From contig NZ_FPIR01000005.1 of NCBI RefSeq assembly GCF_900119155.1, positions 171,326 to 235,325 of the forward strand: a stretch of 64,000 nucleotides of DNA, written 5' to 3'. The translations under genes were made by a program, and so were the position numbers. A model generated the notes under the pieces. The model made no database searches and was not told the DNA's origin. It saw nothing but the letters and a program-made list of their open reading frames with translations. Shown here piece after piece: positions 1-8,345 of this stretch (positions are counted from its first letter, which is position 1; every line of letters begins with the position of its first letter). This DNA is from Ruminococcus sp. YE71 (GTDB taxonomy: Bacteria; Bacillota; Clostridia; Oscillospirales; Ruminococcaceae).

Positions 1-787
1 TCTCGCAGAACAGCACCAGCGAACCCTTCCGCAGTATTTTCGCGAACAGCCCGCGGTCGAGGTGCAGCAGCTTTCGGGGGCTGATGGCAAAAGCGGGTTT
101 GGTGCGGATGTAGATGATGGTGAAGATGATGAGCTCGACCATTCTCGCGATTACCGTTGCAGTCGCCGCGCCGCGCACGCCCATTTTCGGGAAGCCGAGC
201 CTGCCTTCGATGAGCAGCCAGTTGAACGCCGTGTTGGTCAGCGTCGCGATTATCGTGACGACCAGCGGAGTTTTCACGCGGCCGAGGTCGCGGAGCGAGC
301 TTGCGATGCACATGGAGACCGTCATCGGCAGTCCCATGAAGAACATGATGTTTATGTACTTGACGCCCTCATCGAGGATCGCCGCCGCGTCGGAATTGCC
401 GATGAGCATCAGCGACAGCACCTGCCTCGGGAAGACCACGCACACCAGCAGGTACGGCACGAATGCCGCCAGCCCCATGATGAGCTTGAAAAGAAAGGTC
501 TGCTTCATGCCCTCGGAGTCGTCCGCCCCGAAAAACTGGGTCATGAAAATGCCGCCTGCCATGCAGATCGTGTTCAGATAGACCATGAACACGAAAAGCA
601 CCTGACCAGCCACGTTCACTCCCGACATTGAGATGTCGCCGAGTCCCGAGACCATGAAGTTGTCGATAAGCGATACAAGGTTCTGTATCAGCTGTTGAAG
701 CATGATGGGTACGGCAAGCGACAGCGCACCCTTATAGAAATTCCACGAGCCGAACAGCGATGTACGGCTCTTTATTTTATGAGTCAT
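1..787 (-). CDS. MATE family efflux transporter (N-terminal part, cut by window edge)
   Basis: A multidrug/toxic-compound extrusion transporter, a cation-coupled inner-membrane exporter. Reading the minus strand from the ATG at 787, the protein begins MTHKIKSRTSLFGSW and runs open to the window edge. It contains the family's typical N-terminal features: LAVPIMLQQLIQNLVSLID, then VNVAGQVLFVFMVYLN and a run of hydrophobic helices. About 262 of the usual 440-460 residues are visible. The start is supported by a CAGGAG ribosome site 5 bases upstream and a sigma-A promoter at 850-878. The substrate cannot be told from sequence. Confidence 0.9.
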   Translation of the reverse strand, partial: MTHKIKSRTSLFGSWNFYKGALSLAVPIMLQQLIQNLVSLIDNFMVSGLGDISMSGVNVAGQVLFVFMVYLNTICMAGGIFMTQFFGADDSEGMKQTFLFKLIMGLAAFVPYLLVCVVFPRQVLSLMLIGNSDAAAILDEGVKYINIMFFMGLPMTVSMCIASSLRDLGRVKTPLVVTIIATLTNTAFNWLLIEGRLGFPKMGVRGAATATVIARMVELIIFTIIYIRTKPAFAISPRKLLHLDRGLFAKILRKGSLVLFCE

Positions 788-849
788 ATTTGTCTCCTGC
801 ATTTATATCTGTTTTCCGATAGGAATACGGCAGATAGGTGATAAAAGAT

Positions 850-878
850 ATTATACAACAATCCGCCCCATAAGTCAA
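850..878 (-). promoter_or_regulatory. sigma-A promoter of the MATE gene
   Basis: On the minus strand, TTGACT, a 17-base spacer and TATAAT, about 60 bases upstream of the MATE start codon. The match to consensus is direct. Confidence 0.75.
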
Positions 879-943
879 TAATGAAATCTGCCGAATCCTA
901 TCGACATTTTCCCCGAAAAATGCGGCGTACTGCCCGAAGTTTT

Positions 944-1112
944 TTCTCTGGGGGAAACCTTTCTGAAGAAAGGTTCTCCCCTTGCCGTGCGTAGCTAAGG
1001 CGGACGTGCGTAGCTAAGGCGGACGTGCGTAGCTAAGGCGGCCCCCATTCCAAAGACTTTTAATATTGGGGGAAATTTGAGTTGAAGGAGGCGTTTGGCT
1101 GTAGCCGTTTCA
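944..1112. repeat. dispersed palindromic intergenic element, copy 1 (half element)
   Basis: Contains the family signature GGGGGAAACCTTTCTGAAG with the hairpin CCTTTCTGAAGAAAGG, then a 19-bp tandem repeat, then CCAAAGACTTTTAATAT. The same blocks recur near 42000, 51050 and 60820. Only one arm of the long inverted element seen at 41996-42368 is present here. It lies between the MATE promoter and the terminator of the salvage operon. No coding potential was seen in 788-1182 beyond the promoter and this repeat. Confidence 0.7.
987..1042. repeat. 19-bp tandem repeat, three units
   Basis: Three near-identical units of GTGCGTAGCTAAGGCGGAC, head to tail, with no spacers. They are nested inside the dispersed element. 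A sister array with unit GTGCGAAGCTAAGGCGGAC sits at 42283-42337, in the same position of another copy of the element. The lack of spacers rules out a CRISPR array. Confidence 0.9.
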
Positions 1113-1182
1113 TGAGATATTTTCTGACTTATTTCACTAATTTGGTGCTAACCTCTAAATTATGCGGCTTATAAAAAATAAT

Positions 1183-1250
1183 AAAGAAGAAAGAATAAGT
1201 AATAATGATCTTGGAAATGCCGTGATCGTTATTGTTATTCTTTCTTCTTT
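1183..1250 (-). terminator. long hairpin ending the salvage operon
   Basis: Arms 1183-1210 and 1224-1250 are complementary with very few mismatches; both carry AAAGAAGAAAGAATAA or its complement. On the minus strand a T-rich tract follows, so it should stop transcripts leaving the pentapeptide gene, whose stop codon is adjacent. The stem is AT-rich and unusually long for a terminator. Confidence 0.7.
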
Positions 1251-1251
1251 T

Positions 1252-1857
1252 TCAGATCTTTATTTTTATTCCGAGGAGACCTGCCAGCTCTGCCGCCTGG
1301 TCGTAGGAGACGGAGACGCCGCGGAGTTCGGAGAAGGTGTCGGAAACGAGTATCCCCGAGAGTTCGCAGTCGGAGAGGTCAAGACCCTTGAGCGGCGTGC
1401 CGAAAAGCTCGGTTCGGACGAATCTGCATCTGCCGAAGGTGGTGCGTTTCAGCTTCACGCGGGAAAATAGGGCGTTGGAGAGGTCGCATTCGGTGAGCTT
1501 TGTGTCCTCAAAGCTGCACTCGGAGAACAGCGCGTATGCCAGAATGCTCGTCCTCAGCTCCGTCTGTTTCAGGATGCTGCCTGTCAGTTCTGCGCCGTAG
1601 AGCTTGCTTCCCTCGACCGTGCAGCCTTTCCAGTAGCTGTCGGTCAGCCTGCAATTCGAGAGGTCGCAGTGAACGAACCTACAGTCGTAGAAACTCGCTT
1701 TCGAGAAGCCGCACTCAACGAACCTGCACCCGTCGAAAGTCACCGACTGAAAGTCGAGTCCGCTGCAATCGGCTTCGGTGACGGTGAGACCTTCAAATGT
1801 TCTGTCGCGGATCTCGCTGTCCTCGGAGCGAGCTTCGGCAATCTCATTCTCAAACAT
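1252..1857 (-). CDS. pentapeptide repeat protein
   Basis: A 201-residue protein built almost entirely of A(D/N)LXX-type pentapeptides from about residue 20 to 185, such as CDLSN, AELTG, CDLSN and LDLSD. Such repeats form a right-handed quadrilateral beta helix; some members (Qnr, MfpA) mimic DNA and protect gyrase, but most have no known role. There is no signal peptide, so it is probably cytosolic. The start codon is 3 bases after the upp stop with no strong ribosome site, which suggests translational coupling at the end of the nucleobase-salvage operon. A Qnr-like role is only a possibility. Confidence 0.85.
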   Translation of the reverse strand: MFENEIAEARSEDSEIRDRTFEGLTVTEADCSGLDFQSVTFDGCRFVECGFSKASFYDCRFVHCDLSNCRLTDSYWKGCTVEGSKLYGAELTGSILKQTELRTSILAYALFSECSFEDTKLTECDLSNALFSRVKLKRTTFGRCRFVRTELFGTPLKGLDLSDCELSGILVSDTFSELRGVSVSYDQAAELAGLLGIKIKI

Positions 1858-1860
1858 CGG

Positions 1861-2490
1861 TCACTTTGTACCGAAGATCCTGTCGCCTGCGTCGCCGAGA
1901 CCCGGCACGATGTACGCGTTCTCATTGAGGCGCTCGTCAAGGTTTCCGACGTAGATGTCGATGTCGGGGTGAGCCTTTTTCAGCGCTTCAAGACCCTCGG
2001 GAGCGGCGATAACGCACATGAACTTGATGTTGTGGCAGCCCTTCGCCTTGATGAAATCGACCGCCTGGATAGCCGAGCCGCCTGTGGCGAGCATCGGGTC
2101 GGGCAGGATAACGAGTCGCTCGTCGATATTCTCGGGGAGCTTGCAGTAGTACTCGTGGGGTTCGTGAGTTACCTCGTCGCGGTAAAGACCGATGTGTCCG
2201 ACCTTAGCCGAGGGAACGAGTGCGAGGATGCCGTTCACCATACCGAGACCCGCTCTGAGTATCGGCACGACCGCCAGCTTTCTGCCCGAAAGCATCGGCT
2301 GCTTGGACTCGGTGATGGGGCTTTTCACGCTGACGAGCTCGGTGGGCAGGTCGCGGAGAGCCTCGTAACCCATCAGCATCGCGATCTCCTCAACGAGGAT
2401 GCGGAAATCCTTCGTACCCGTATTCTCATCGCGCAGCAGCGAGATCTTGTGTTTTATCAGGGGATGATCCATTATTACTACATTTGCCAT
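1861..2490 (-). CDS. upp: uracil phosphoribosyltransferase
   Basis: Converts uracil and PRPP to UMP in pyrimidine salvage. The 209-residue length is the normal size. The family N-terminus ([18 protein letters not shown]) and the PRPP-binding loop [18 protein letters not shown] are both visible. A strong AAGGAG site precedes the ATG. It lies directly after the uracil permease gene in the same operon, so uptake and capture of uracil are co-expressed. Confidence 0.97.
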   Translation of the reverse strand: MANVVIMDHPLIKHKISLLRDENTGTKDFRILVEEIAMLMGYEALRDLPTELVSVKSPITESKQPMLSGRKLAVVPILRAGLGMVNGILALVPSAKVGHIGLYRDEVTHEPHEYYCKLPENIDERLVILPDPMLATGGSAIQAVDFIKAKGCHNIKFMCVIAAPEGLEALKKAHPDIDIYVGNLDERLNENAYIVPGLGDAGDRIFGTK

Positions 2491-2505
2491 ATTAATCCAC
2501 TCCTT

Positions 2506-3873
2506 TTATTTCTGCGGTTCGCTCCCGCCCTTTTTCGCGGAGAGCAAAAGATTCACGATCATGCCGAGGATAAGCGCGGTGGCTATCTCGGTCAGGGTCA
2601 CAGCCCCGAAATTAAGACTGAGTCCGCCGATGCCTGCGATGAGTATCACAGACGCGGTGAACAGATTTCTGTCATTGTCAAAATCGACTTTTCCGAGCAT
2701 TTTCAGACCCGATACGGCGATAAAACCGTACAGTGCAACGCACACGCCGCCCATCACACAGCTCGGTATCGAGTCGATGAACGCCACGAAAGGCGTGATG
2801 AAGGACAGCAGGATGCATCCTATCGCCGCCGTGATGATGGTGATGACCGAAGCGTTCCTTGTGATAGCCACGCAGCCCACCGACTCGCCGTAGGTGGTGT
2901 TTGGGCAGCCGCCGAATACCGCGCCGAACATCGAGCCGACGCCGTCGCCGAGCAGAGTACGCGACAGACCGGGGTCGGTCAGCAGGTCGCGGCCGATAAC
3001 GCTGGAGAGGTTCTTGTGGTCGGCGATATGCTCCGCAAACACCACGAAAGCCACGGGCGTATATGCCACCAGAATGGTCAGGAAATAGCTGCTGTCGATG
3101 TCGCCGAGACCGTCTGCCGCCTTTATTACAACGAGGTCGGGCATACGCAGAAAGGTCGAGAGCGAAACGCCGTCAGCAAACATATATCTCTCAAACACCG
3201 AGAAGTCGATTATTTTCAGCGCGTCGATGCCTGCGGAATTGCCGATGGCGGTCATAACAGCCGCCGCCGCATAGCCTGCGAGTATACCGATGATGAAAGG
3301 TATCAGCTTGAGCATCTTTTTGCCGTACACGGTGCATATCATCGTCACGAAGAGGGTGATGATTCCGCAGACGATGGCGGCGTAGTTCGTGCCCTGAAGC
3401 TCCACAACGTCGGAGGAACGCAGGTCGCCGATCGCGTTGGAGGAGAGGGACAGACCGATTATCGCAACGGTAGGTCCGATGACCACGGGCGGCATCAGCT
3501 TGTTTATCCAGTCAACGCCCACTACCTTGATGAGTACAGCCAGCAGAACGTACACGAGACCCGCGCATATCGCGCCGAGAATGAGGCCTGCCATGCCCTG
3601 CGCCATCGATACGCTGCCTGCAAAAGCCGCGCTCATGGAGCCGATGAAAGCGAAGGACGAACCCAGAAAAACAGGGCTCTTGCGCTGGGTGAACAACAGA
3701 TAAACGATAGTACCCACACCTGCGCCGAACATGGCGGCAGCAGGGGTCAGTCCGTTTCCGATTATGACAGGCACGGCGATGGTGGCAGCGAGTATCGCAA
3801 GCATCTGCTGTAGCGCAAAGGCGATAAGGCTCAGACCCTTCGGCTTGTCACCGACATCATATATCAGTTCCAT
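2506..3873 (-). CDS. uraA: uracil/xanthine family permease (NCS2)
   Basis: An inner-membrane nucleobase:cation symporter of 455 residues, the usual size. It has about 14 hydrophobic segments; the family signatures CPNTTYGESVGCVAITRNAS and the acidic residue in FVVFAEHIADH are present. The gene order places it 15 bases ahead of upp, so uracil is the likeliest substrate. The start follows a perfect AAGGAGG. The possible alternative substrate, xanthine, is less likely from context. Confidence 0.92.
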   Translation of the reverse strand: MELIYDVGDKPKGLSLIAFALQQMLAILAATIAVPVIIGNGLTPAAAMFGAGVGTIVYLLFTQRKSPVFLGSSFAFIGSMSAAFAGSVSMAQGMAGLILGAICAGLVYVLLAVLIKVVGVDWINKLMPPVVIGPTVAIIGLSLSSNAIGDLRSSDVVELQGTNYAAIVCGIITLFVTMICTVYGKKMLKLIPFIIGILAGYAAAAVMTAIGNSAGIDALKIIDFSVFERYMFADGVSLSTFLRMPDLVVIKAADGLGDIDSSYFLTILVAYTPVAFVVFAEHIADHKNLSSVIGRDLLTDPGLSRTLLGDGVGSMFGAVFGGCPNTTYGESVGCVAITRNASVITIITAAIGCILLSFITPFVAFIDSIPSCVMGGVCVALYGFIAVSGLKMLGKVDFDNDRNLFTASVILIAGIGGLSLNFGAVTLTEIATALILGMIVNLLLSAKKGGSEPQK

Positions 3874-3885
3874 AGAGCCTCCTTA

Positions 3886-4422
3886 TCACTTCGGGAAAAC
3901 GGGCAGCGTTTCGAGATAGATAATATCGCGTCTCTCGGCTGCGCTTCCCTCGGCGAGCACTGCCGCCTTGCCCGAAACGATGCCGCCTGCCTGCTCTGCC
4001 AGCTTTTCGAGAGCCGCCAGCGACTCGCCCGTGCTGATAACGTCATCGAGCAGCAGGACATTCTTATCTCTCATGAGCTCCGCATCGTCGGAGGAGAGGT
4101 AGAGGGTCTGCTCCTTAGCGGTGGTTATCGACTTGACCTTGACCGAGATAACGTCGGGCATATACACCTTCACGCTCTTTCTTGCAACGATGTACTTTCT
4201 GCCCGTCTGTCTCGACAGTTCATAGGCGATGGGGATGCCCTTCGATTCGGCGGTGAGGATAACGTCGTAATTGCCGCATCTTTCGGCGAGAGCCTCAGCG
4301 CACTTCACCGTCAGCTCAACGTCCGAGAACATGATGAACCCTGCGATATCGAGGTGTTCGTTGACCTCGCAGAGGCGCAGGTCTCTTTCAAGGCCTGCGA
4401 TGTTTAACTGATAGGTTTCCAT
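3886..4422 (-). CDS. purine phosphoribosyltransferase (adenine/xanthine type)
   Basis: A type I phosphoribosyltransferase of 178 residues, transferring PRPP ribose-phosphate to a purine base. The PRPP motif is VLLLDDVISTGESL at about residues 120-133, and the substrate-loop region TAESKGIPIAYELSR resembles adenine PRTase. The order of genes (after a purine permease, before uraA) supports purine salvage. Adenine is favoured over xanthine by the ESKGIP motif, but this is inference. It starts 22 bases after the preceding gene's stop with a CAGGAG site. Confidence 0.8.
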   Translation of the reverse strand: METYQLNIAGLERDLRLCEVNEHLDIAGFIMFSDVELTVKCAEALAERCGNYDVILTAESKGIPIAYELSRQTGRKYIVARKSVKVYMPDVISVKVKSITTAKEQTLYLSSDDAELMRDKNVLLLDDVISTGESLAALEKLAEQAGGIVSGKAAVLAEGSAAERRDIIYLETLPVFPK

Positions 4423-4444
4423 TTTCTTTTACTCCTGTCTTTTA

Positions 4445-5803
4445 TCATAAGAATACGTATTTGAGCACGAACATTACCGCAAGAACGTACATCAGCGGAT
4501 TTACCTTCTTTGCCTTGCCGCAGAACAGGTTGATAACTACATATGAGATAACGCCGAAAGCGATACCCTCGCTGATGCTGTAGAACAGCGGCATAGCGAT
4601 GATACAAAGGTATGCGGGGATAGCTTCGGTATAGTTGTCGTCGGAGAACTTGATCTGGGGGATGGTGCTGAACATCAGGAAGCCTACGAGTATCAGCGCG
4701 GGGGCTGTAGCAAAGGCAGGGATGGAGATGAACAGCGGAGCGAGCAGCATTGAGAGCAGGAACAGGATGCCTGTTGTAAGAGCGGTAAGACCCGTTCTTC
4801 CGCCTGCGCCAACGCCTGCTGCGGACTCAACGAAAGTAGTCGTGGTGGATGTTCCGAGAACTGCGCCTGCCGAGGTCGCGATAGCGTCGGCAAGAAGCGC
4901 GGGCTTGATGCCGGGGAGCTTGCCCTCTTCGTCGAGCATATCAGCCTTTGCGGATACGCCGATGAGAGTACCGATGGTATCGAACAGGTCAACGAACAGG
5001 AACGAGAACACGATGACGATGAAATCGAGAACGTGGAGCTTGCTGAAATCAACGTTGAAGCACTGACCGAAGGTCTCTCCCAGCTTGGAGAAATCGGTCA
5101 TGCTGAAGGACGGCAGCAGCGAGTAGTAGCCTGCCTCAGCGTCAACGCGGTAGAGACCGACGAGCTGGCAGATTATTCCGAGAGCCCATGTGCCGAATAT
5201 ACCTATAAGGATAGAACCGGGGACTTTCTTGATGTAGAGCACCGCCATCAGCATCAGTCCGATTATCGCGAGAAGTGCGCGGATGCCCGAGGTGTGGAAG
5301 TTGTCACGGAAGCTGACCAGCGAAACGAGTGTCGCGGAATCCACTGCAAGACCTGCGTTCTGCAAGCCGATGAAGGCGATGAAAAGTCCGATGCCCACCG
5401 ATACCGCCTTTTTCAGCGAGAGCGGGATGCAGTTGAATATCGCTTCCCTGACGTTCGTGAGCGAGAGGATTATGAAGATGATACCCTCGACAAATACCGC
5501 AAGGAGCGCGGTCTGCCATGTGCAGCCCATGCCGAGCACGACAGTGTAGGAGAAGTAAGCGTTCAGACCCATACCTGCCGACAGCGCGAAGGGCAGGTTC
5601 GCCATCAGCGCCATGCAGGTAGTTCCGATAAACGATGCGATGCAGGTCGCGAGAAGGATAGCAGTGCTGTCCATGCCCGAAGCGCTGAGCACGTTCGGGT
5701 TTACGGCAAGTATGTACGCCATCGTCAGGAATGTGGTGATACCTGCCATTATCTCGGTGCGGACGTCCGTACCGTGTTCTTTAAGCTTGAATAGTTTTTC
5801 CAT
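4445..5803 (-). CDS. NCS2 family purine permease (adenine/guanine/hypoxanthine)
   Basis: An inner-membrane purine symporter of 452 residues, AdeP/PbuG type rather than UraA type. It begins MEKLFKLKEHGTDVRTEIMA and contains the family blocks GITTFLTMAYILAVNP, ALSAGMGLNAYFSYTVV and TTTTFVESAAGVGAGGRTGL. It is flanked by two purine phosphoribosyltransferases (hpt upstream, an adenine-type PRTase downstream), which fits transport coupled to capture of hypoxanthine, guanine or adenine. Confidence 0.9.
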   Translation of the reverse strand: MEKLFKLKEHGTDVRTEIMAGITTFLTMAYILAVNPNVLSASGMDSTAILLATCIASFIGTTCMALMANLPFALSAGMGLNAYFSYTVVLGMGCTWQTALLAVFVEGIIFIILSLTNVREAIFNCIPLSLKKAVSVGIGLFIAFIGLQNAGLAVDSATLVSLVSFRDNFHTSGIRALLAIIGLMLMAVLYIKKVPGSILIGIFGTWALGIICQLVGLYRVDAEAGYYSLLPSFSMTDFSKLGETFGQCFNVDFSKLHVLDFIVIVFSFLFVDLFDTIGTLIGVSAKADMLDEEGKLPGIKPALLADAIATSAGAVLGTSTTTTFVESAAGVGAGGRTGLTALTTGILFLLSMLLAPLFISIPAFATAPALILVGFLMFSTIPQIKFSDDNYTEAIPAYLCIIAMPLFYSISEGIAFGVISYVVINLFCGKAKKVNPLMYVLAVMFVLKYVFL

Positions 5804-5825
5804 ATCCTTTTTTACCGCCTTTCCG

Positions 5826-6377
5826 TCACTTTATCTCGTATTCCGCGATGTAGGGAAGATTTCTGTAGTATTCACCGCAGTCAAGTCCGTAGCCGATGAC
5901 GAACTTATCGGGGATAGTGAACAGCGAGTAGTCGGCTTTAAGATCGACAACGCGTCTTTCGGGCTTGTCGAGAAGGGTCAGCAGCTTGAGCGAGAGCGGC
6001 TCTCTGACATTGAGCAGCTTCACGATCTCCTTGAGCGTTCTGCCCGTATCGATGATGTCCTCGACGATGACCACATGGTACTTGCTGATATCGTGCTTCA
6101 GGTCCATGGTGATCTCAACGTTGCCCGAGGAGCTTGTGCCCTCGAAGTAGCTTTTTGCGGACATGAAGTCGATCTCACAGGGGATCGAAACGGCGCGGCT
6201 GAGATCGGCAAGGAAAATGAACGCGCCCTTGAGCACGCTGACGAGCAGCAGCGGTTTACCCTCATACTCGCGGCTGAGCATCTCGCCCGCCTTCTGGATC
6301 TCACGCTTCAGTTCCTCCTCGGAGATAAGCGTTCCTTTGATGTGACTGTCGAACTCTTCTTTGCTTGTCATCAACAT
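5826..6377 (-). CDS. hpt: hypoxanthine phosphoribosyltransferase
   Basis: Makes IMP (and GMP) from hypoxanthine (guanine) and PRPP. It has 183 residues, normal for bacteria. The PRPP loop is VVIVEDIIDTGRTL and the upstream VSVLKGAFIFLADL and the FVIGYGLDCGEYYRNLPY blocks are family signatures. ATG at 6377 is preferred over a GTG at 6386 because the GAGG ribosome site then lies 8 bases upstream. It is the first gene of the operon, behind the promoter at 6442-6470. In many Firmicutes hpt sits between tilS and ftsH; here it leads a salvage operon instead. Confidence 0.95.
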   Translation of the reverse strand: MLMTSKEEFDSHIKGTLISEEELKREIQKAGEMLSREYEGKPLLLVSVLKGAFIFLADLSRAVSIPCEIDFMSAKSYFEGTSSSGNVEITMDLKHDISKYHVVIVEDIIDTGRTLKEIVKLLNVREPLSLKLLTLLDKPERRVVDLKADYSLFTIPDKFVIGYGLDCGEYYRNLPYIAEYEIK

Positions 6378-6441
6378 AAATTCCACCTCATTAAACAGAA
6401 TTTTCGCAGCGCGATTTACATATAAATAGAATATTTTCTGT

Positions 6442-6470
6442 ATTATAACATATTTCGACCGCTATGTCAA
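6442..6470 (-). promoter_or_regulatory. sigma-A promoter of the nucleobase-salvage operon
   Basis: Perfect TTGACA, 17-base spacer and perfect TATAAT on the minus strand. The leader to hpt is only about 60 bases, too short for a purine riboswitch, so control, if any, is probably by a repressor at the promoter. Confidence 0.9.
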
Positions 6471-6650
6471 CATAACACCGCGGCTTATTCAGAATTTTTA
6501 CAAGCTATCCATTTGAGGAAAGATTTTCCGTAATTTTTGTTAACAGTTGTACAAATTTACCATATCGTCACCAAAATGTGATAATATGCTATTGCTTTAC
6601 AACAAAAAATGTGTTATAATATAAAATGTTGACGGGTGAACGTTCCGACA

Positions 6651-6684
6651 GAAAAACAAAAACCCCGCGGATGATACCGCGGGG
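6651..6684 (-). terminator. terminator after tRNA-Ala
   Basis: Stem CCCCGCGG/CCGCGGGG with a 6-base loop, flanked by T-rich tracts on both strands, so it can work in both directions. It lies 14 bases after the tRNA 3' end. Confidence 0.85.
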
Positions 6685-6698
6685 TAAAAATACGAAAA

Positions 6699-6771
6699 TG
6701 GAGCATAGGGGATTCGAACCCCTGACCCCAACACTGCCAGTGTTGTGCGCTACCAACTGCGCTAATGCCCC
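6699..6771 (-). tRNA. tRNA-Ala (anticodon GGC)
   Basis: A 73-base cloverleaf on the minus strand starting GGGGCAT. The acceptor stem contains the G3:U70 pair that identifies alanine tRNAs, and the discriminator base is A. The anticodon stem CAACA/TGTTG encloses the loop CTGGCAG, giving anticodon GGC (codons GCC and GCU). The T loop is GGTTCGAATCC. CCA is not encoded. It has its own promoter and terminator. Confidence 0.95.
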
Positions 6772-6783
6772 ATTACGCATAAT

Positions 6784-6812
6784 ATTATAACATAACAGAT
6801 CATCGGTGTCAA
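6784..6812 (-). promoter_or_regulatory. sigma-A promoter of tRNA-Ala
   Basis: Perfect TTGACA and TATAAT separated by 17 bases on the minus strand, 12 bases before the mature tRNA 5' end. Confidence 0.9.
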
Positions 6813-6844
6813 GACAGCGGCAAATATTTTTATTTTTTAACCAA

Positions 6845-7543
6845 TTATATCACGCCGCCGTCCATCAGTATCTCGATGTAATTCGGCTTGCCGAGCACGA
6901 TGCCTACGCCGTCCTTTCCGACTGTGTAGTGACAGATATGCTCAAAGCCGAGGAGTTTCAGCTTTCCCGCGGTGTATTTCGCGGCGCTGACGTCCGCACG
7001 GGACGGCTGACATGAACTGTTCGGGTGGTTATGAGCGAGTATGTAGCCCGTACTCCCCTCCAGCAGCGAAACGGCGCGTTCGTAATTGAATTGCACCATT
7101 ATCTCGCTTCCCTCAGCCATCCTGTGGCAGGCGGTCAGCAGCTTCCCTTTCACGGGGAACAGGTACAGCACCTCACGGCGCTCACAGGTGAAGAGCGCTC
7201 TGAGTAAGCCCTCGACCTTCTTCCCGTCGGAGATGTTTATCGGTAATGGATACCTTTCAAGAGCGGCGCGTTTGAGCGTCCTCGAAAGGAAGATAAGATT
7301 CTCGGCTTCAAGCTCGGTAAAGCCTGCTCTCAGCAGCTCTTCGGGCAGCGCACCAAGCGTTCCCTCGACGCTCCCGAAAAGCGCAGTACAGGAACGCGCA
7401 AGCTCCGCGGCACGGTCGCCGCCGATAATACTGCCGAACAGCACTGCAAGGATATCCTGCTCGTCGAAACCATCAAAGACTGAGCCGTTCTCCGCGAAAC
7501 GCTCTCCGAGAGCCTTTATTATACCATTATCGGGCTTATCCAT
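6845..7543 (-). CDS. RadC-like JAB-domain protein
   Basis: A 232-residue member of the RadC/UPF0758 family. The first 100 residues are a helix-hairpin-helix-like region; the last 120 form a JAB1/MPN metalloprotease-like fold with the metal motif ILAHNHPNSSCQPSRAD at about residues 166-182 (H-N-H-P...D). RadC was once assigned to DNA repair; its true role is unclear and many members lie in mobile elements. The gene overlaps the end of the Spo0A-like gene by 8 bases, so the two are translationally coupled. The start follows GGAGG. Confidence 0.85.
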   Translation of the reverse strand: MDKPDNGIIKALGERFAENGSVFDGFDEQDILAVLFGSIIGGDRAAELARSCTALFGSVEGTLGALPEELLRAGFTELEAENLIFLSRTLKRAALERYPLPINISDGKKVEGLLRALFTCERREVLYLFPVKGKLLTACHRMAEGSEIMVQFNYERAVSLLEGSTGYILAHNHPNSSCQPSRADVSAAKYTAGKLKLLGFEHICHYTVGKDGVGIVLGKPNYIEILMDGGVI

Positions 7544-8285
7544 TATACGCCTCCTTTACGCAGGTACCGTCAACAAACAGCTTCTCCCTGAGCGAGCGCT
7601 TGTAATGCGCGACCTCGGCTGCAAGGGTGTTCGCCACCGCAAACAGGAATTCCTTGTTGGTAGGGGGTGTTTCCCTCCCCGCAAACGCCGCGCCGAGATA
7701 CTTAGAGATGTTCTCACTGTCGGCCCGTCCCCACGAGCTTCTGACCGCAGTGCGGATGCTCCTCTCCACAGACGCCGCCGACACGAAGTACTTCTTTGCA
7801 ACACGCGGATAGACCGACTTGCTCAGCGCATCGTGACTGTTCAGGTCGGACATCATCAGCGAAACGACTATCTCCCTGATATAGCCGTAGCCGATGTAAT
7901 TCGGCGTGATGCACAGCTCCGACAGCGCCGCTGCGGCGAGCTCACCGCAGTAGTCGTCAAGCTCCGTGAAACGCAGTCTGCGCTTCATTAAGATATAGCC
8001 GAGACTGCTCATCACCTTGCCCGCAGCCGAGCCTGCGTCTGCATTATCGCTCACCATGACTATCTCGGTGCTCATGCCGAGACGGCTGATGTCCTTCGTG
8101 AGCCTGCCGAGCCACGGCTGATTCGCGGCGACTATCATCACGGGTTCGAGCATGACCAGTGCTCTGAAAACTTCCGTGTACGCGCCCGTGCAGACGAACG
8201 GGCATAACCCTTCTTCAACGAGCTTGGCGGACAGCACCTTTTCAAGCTCGGGTCTTACCATGATAAAAACTGATTCTTGCTCCAC
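7536..8285 (-). CDS. Spo0A C-terminal-domain regulator with a degenerate receiver
   Basis: About 249 residues. The C-terminal half matches the DNA-binding domain of sporulation regulator Spo0A: ITPNYIGYGYIREIV, YPRVAKKYFVSAASVERSIR and PTNKEFLFAVAN. The N-terminal half has receiver-like length, but where Spo0A has its phosphorylated Asp (LDIIMP) this protein reads VAANQP, so it cannot be phosphorylated there. Start: a GTG at 8285 behind AGAGGG is favoured; the ATG at 8261 lacks a ribosome site, and any earlier start would fall inside the promoter. It is likely a DNA-binding paralogue of Spo0A with an unknown signal. Confidence 0.75.
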   Translation of the reverse strand: MEQESVFIMVRPELEKVLSAKLVEEGLCPFVCTGAYTEVFRALVMLEPVMIVAANQPWLGRLTKDISRLGMSTEIVMVSDNADAGSAAGKVMSSLGYILMKRRLRFTELDDYCGELAAAALSELCITPNYIGYGYIREIVVSLMMSDLNSHDALSKSVYPRVAKKYFVSAASVERSIRTAVRSSWGRADSENISKYLGAAFAGRETPPTNKEFLFAVANTLAAEVAHYKRSLREKLFVDGTCVKEAYNG

Positions 8286-8316
8286 AACACATTTACCCTC
8301 TGTAAAATATAGCGAT

Positions 8317-8345
8317 ATTATATCACTTTTTTCCACAAAAATCAA
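8317..8345 (-). promoter_or_regulatory. sigma-A promoter of the Spo0A-like/RadC-like operon
   Basis: TTGATT, 17-base spacer and TATAAT on the minus strand. Its -10 box lies about 30 bases before the chosen GTG start, which rules out the longer reading frame. Confidence 0.8.

Noticed and set aside
987..1042. Short regular repeats as a CRISPR array
   Set aside because: Units are directly adjacent with no spacers, only three copies, and no cas gene is nearby.
1669..3813. A 714-codon open frame on the plus strand
   Set aside because: It is antisense to upp and uraA, whose products are clearly recognisable; composition is rich in Arg/His/Asp as in shadow frames.
6378..6441. Purine riboswitch in front of hpt
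   Set aside because: The leader after the promoter is about 60 bases and lacks the conserved junction sequences.
6699..6771. tRNA-Gly instead of tRNA-Ala
   Set aside because: The anticodon reads GGC, not GCC, and the G3:U70 alanine identity pair is present.
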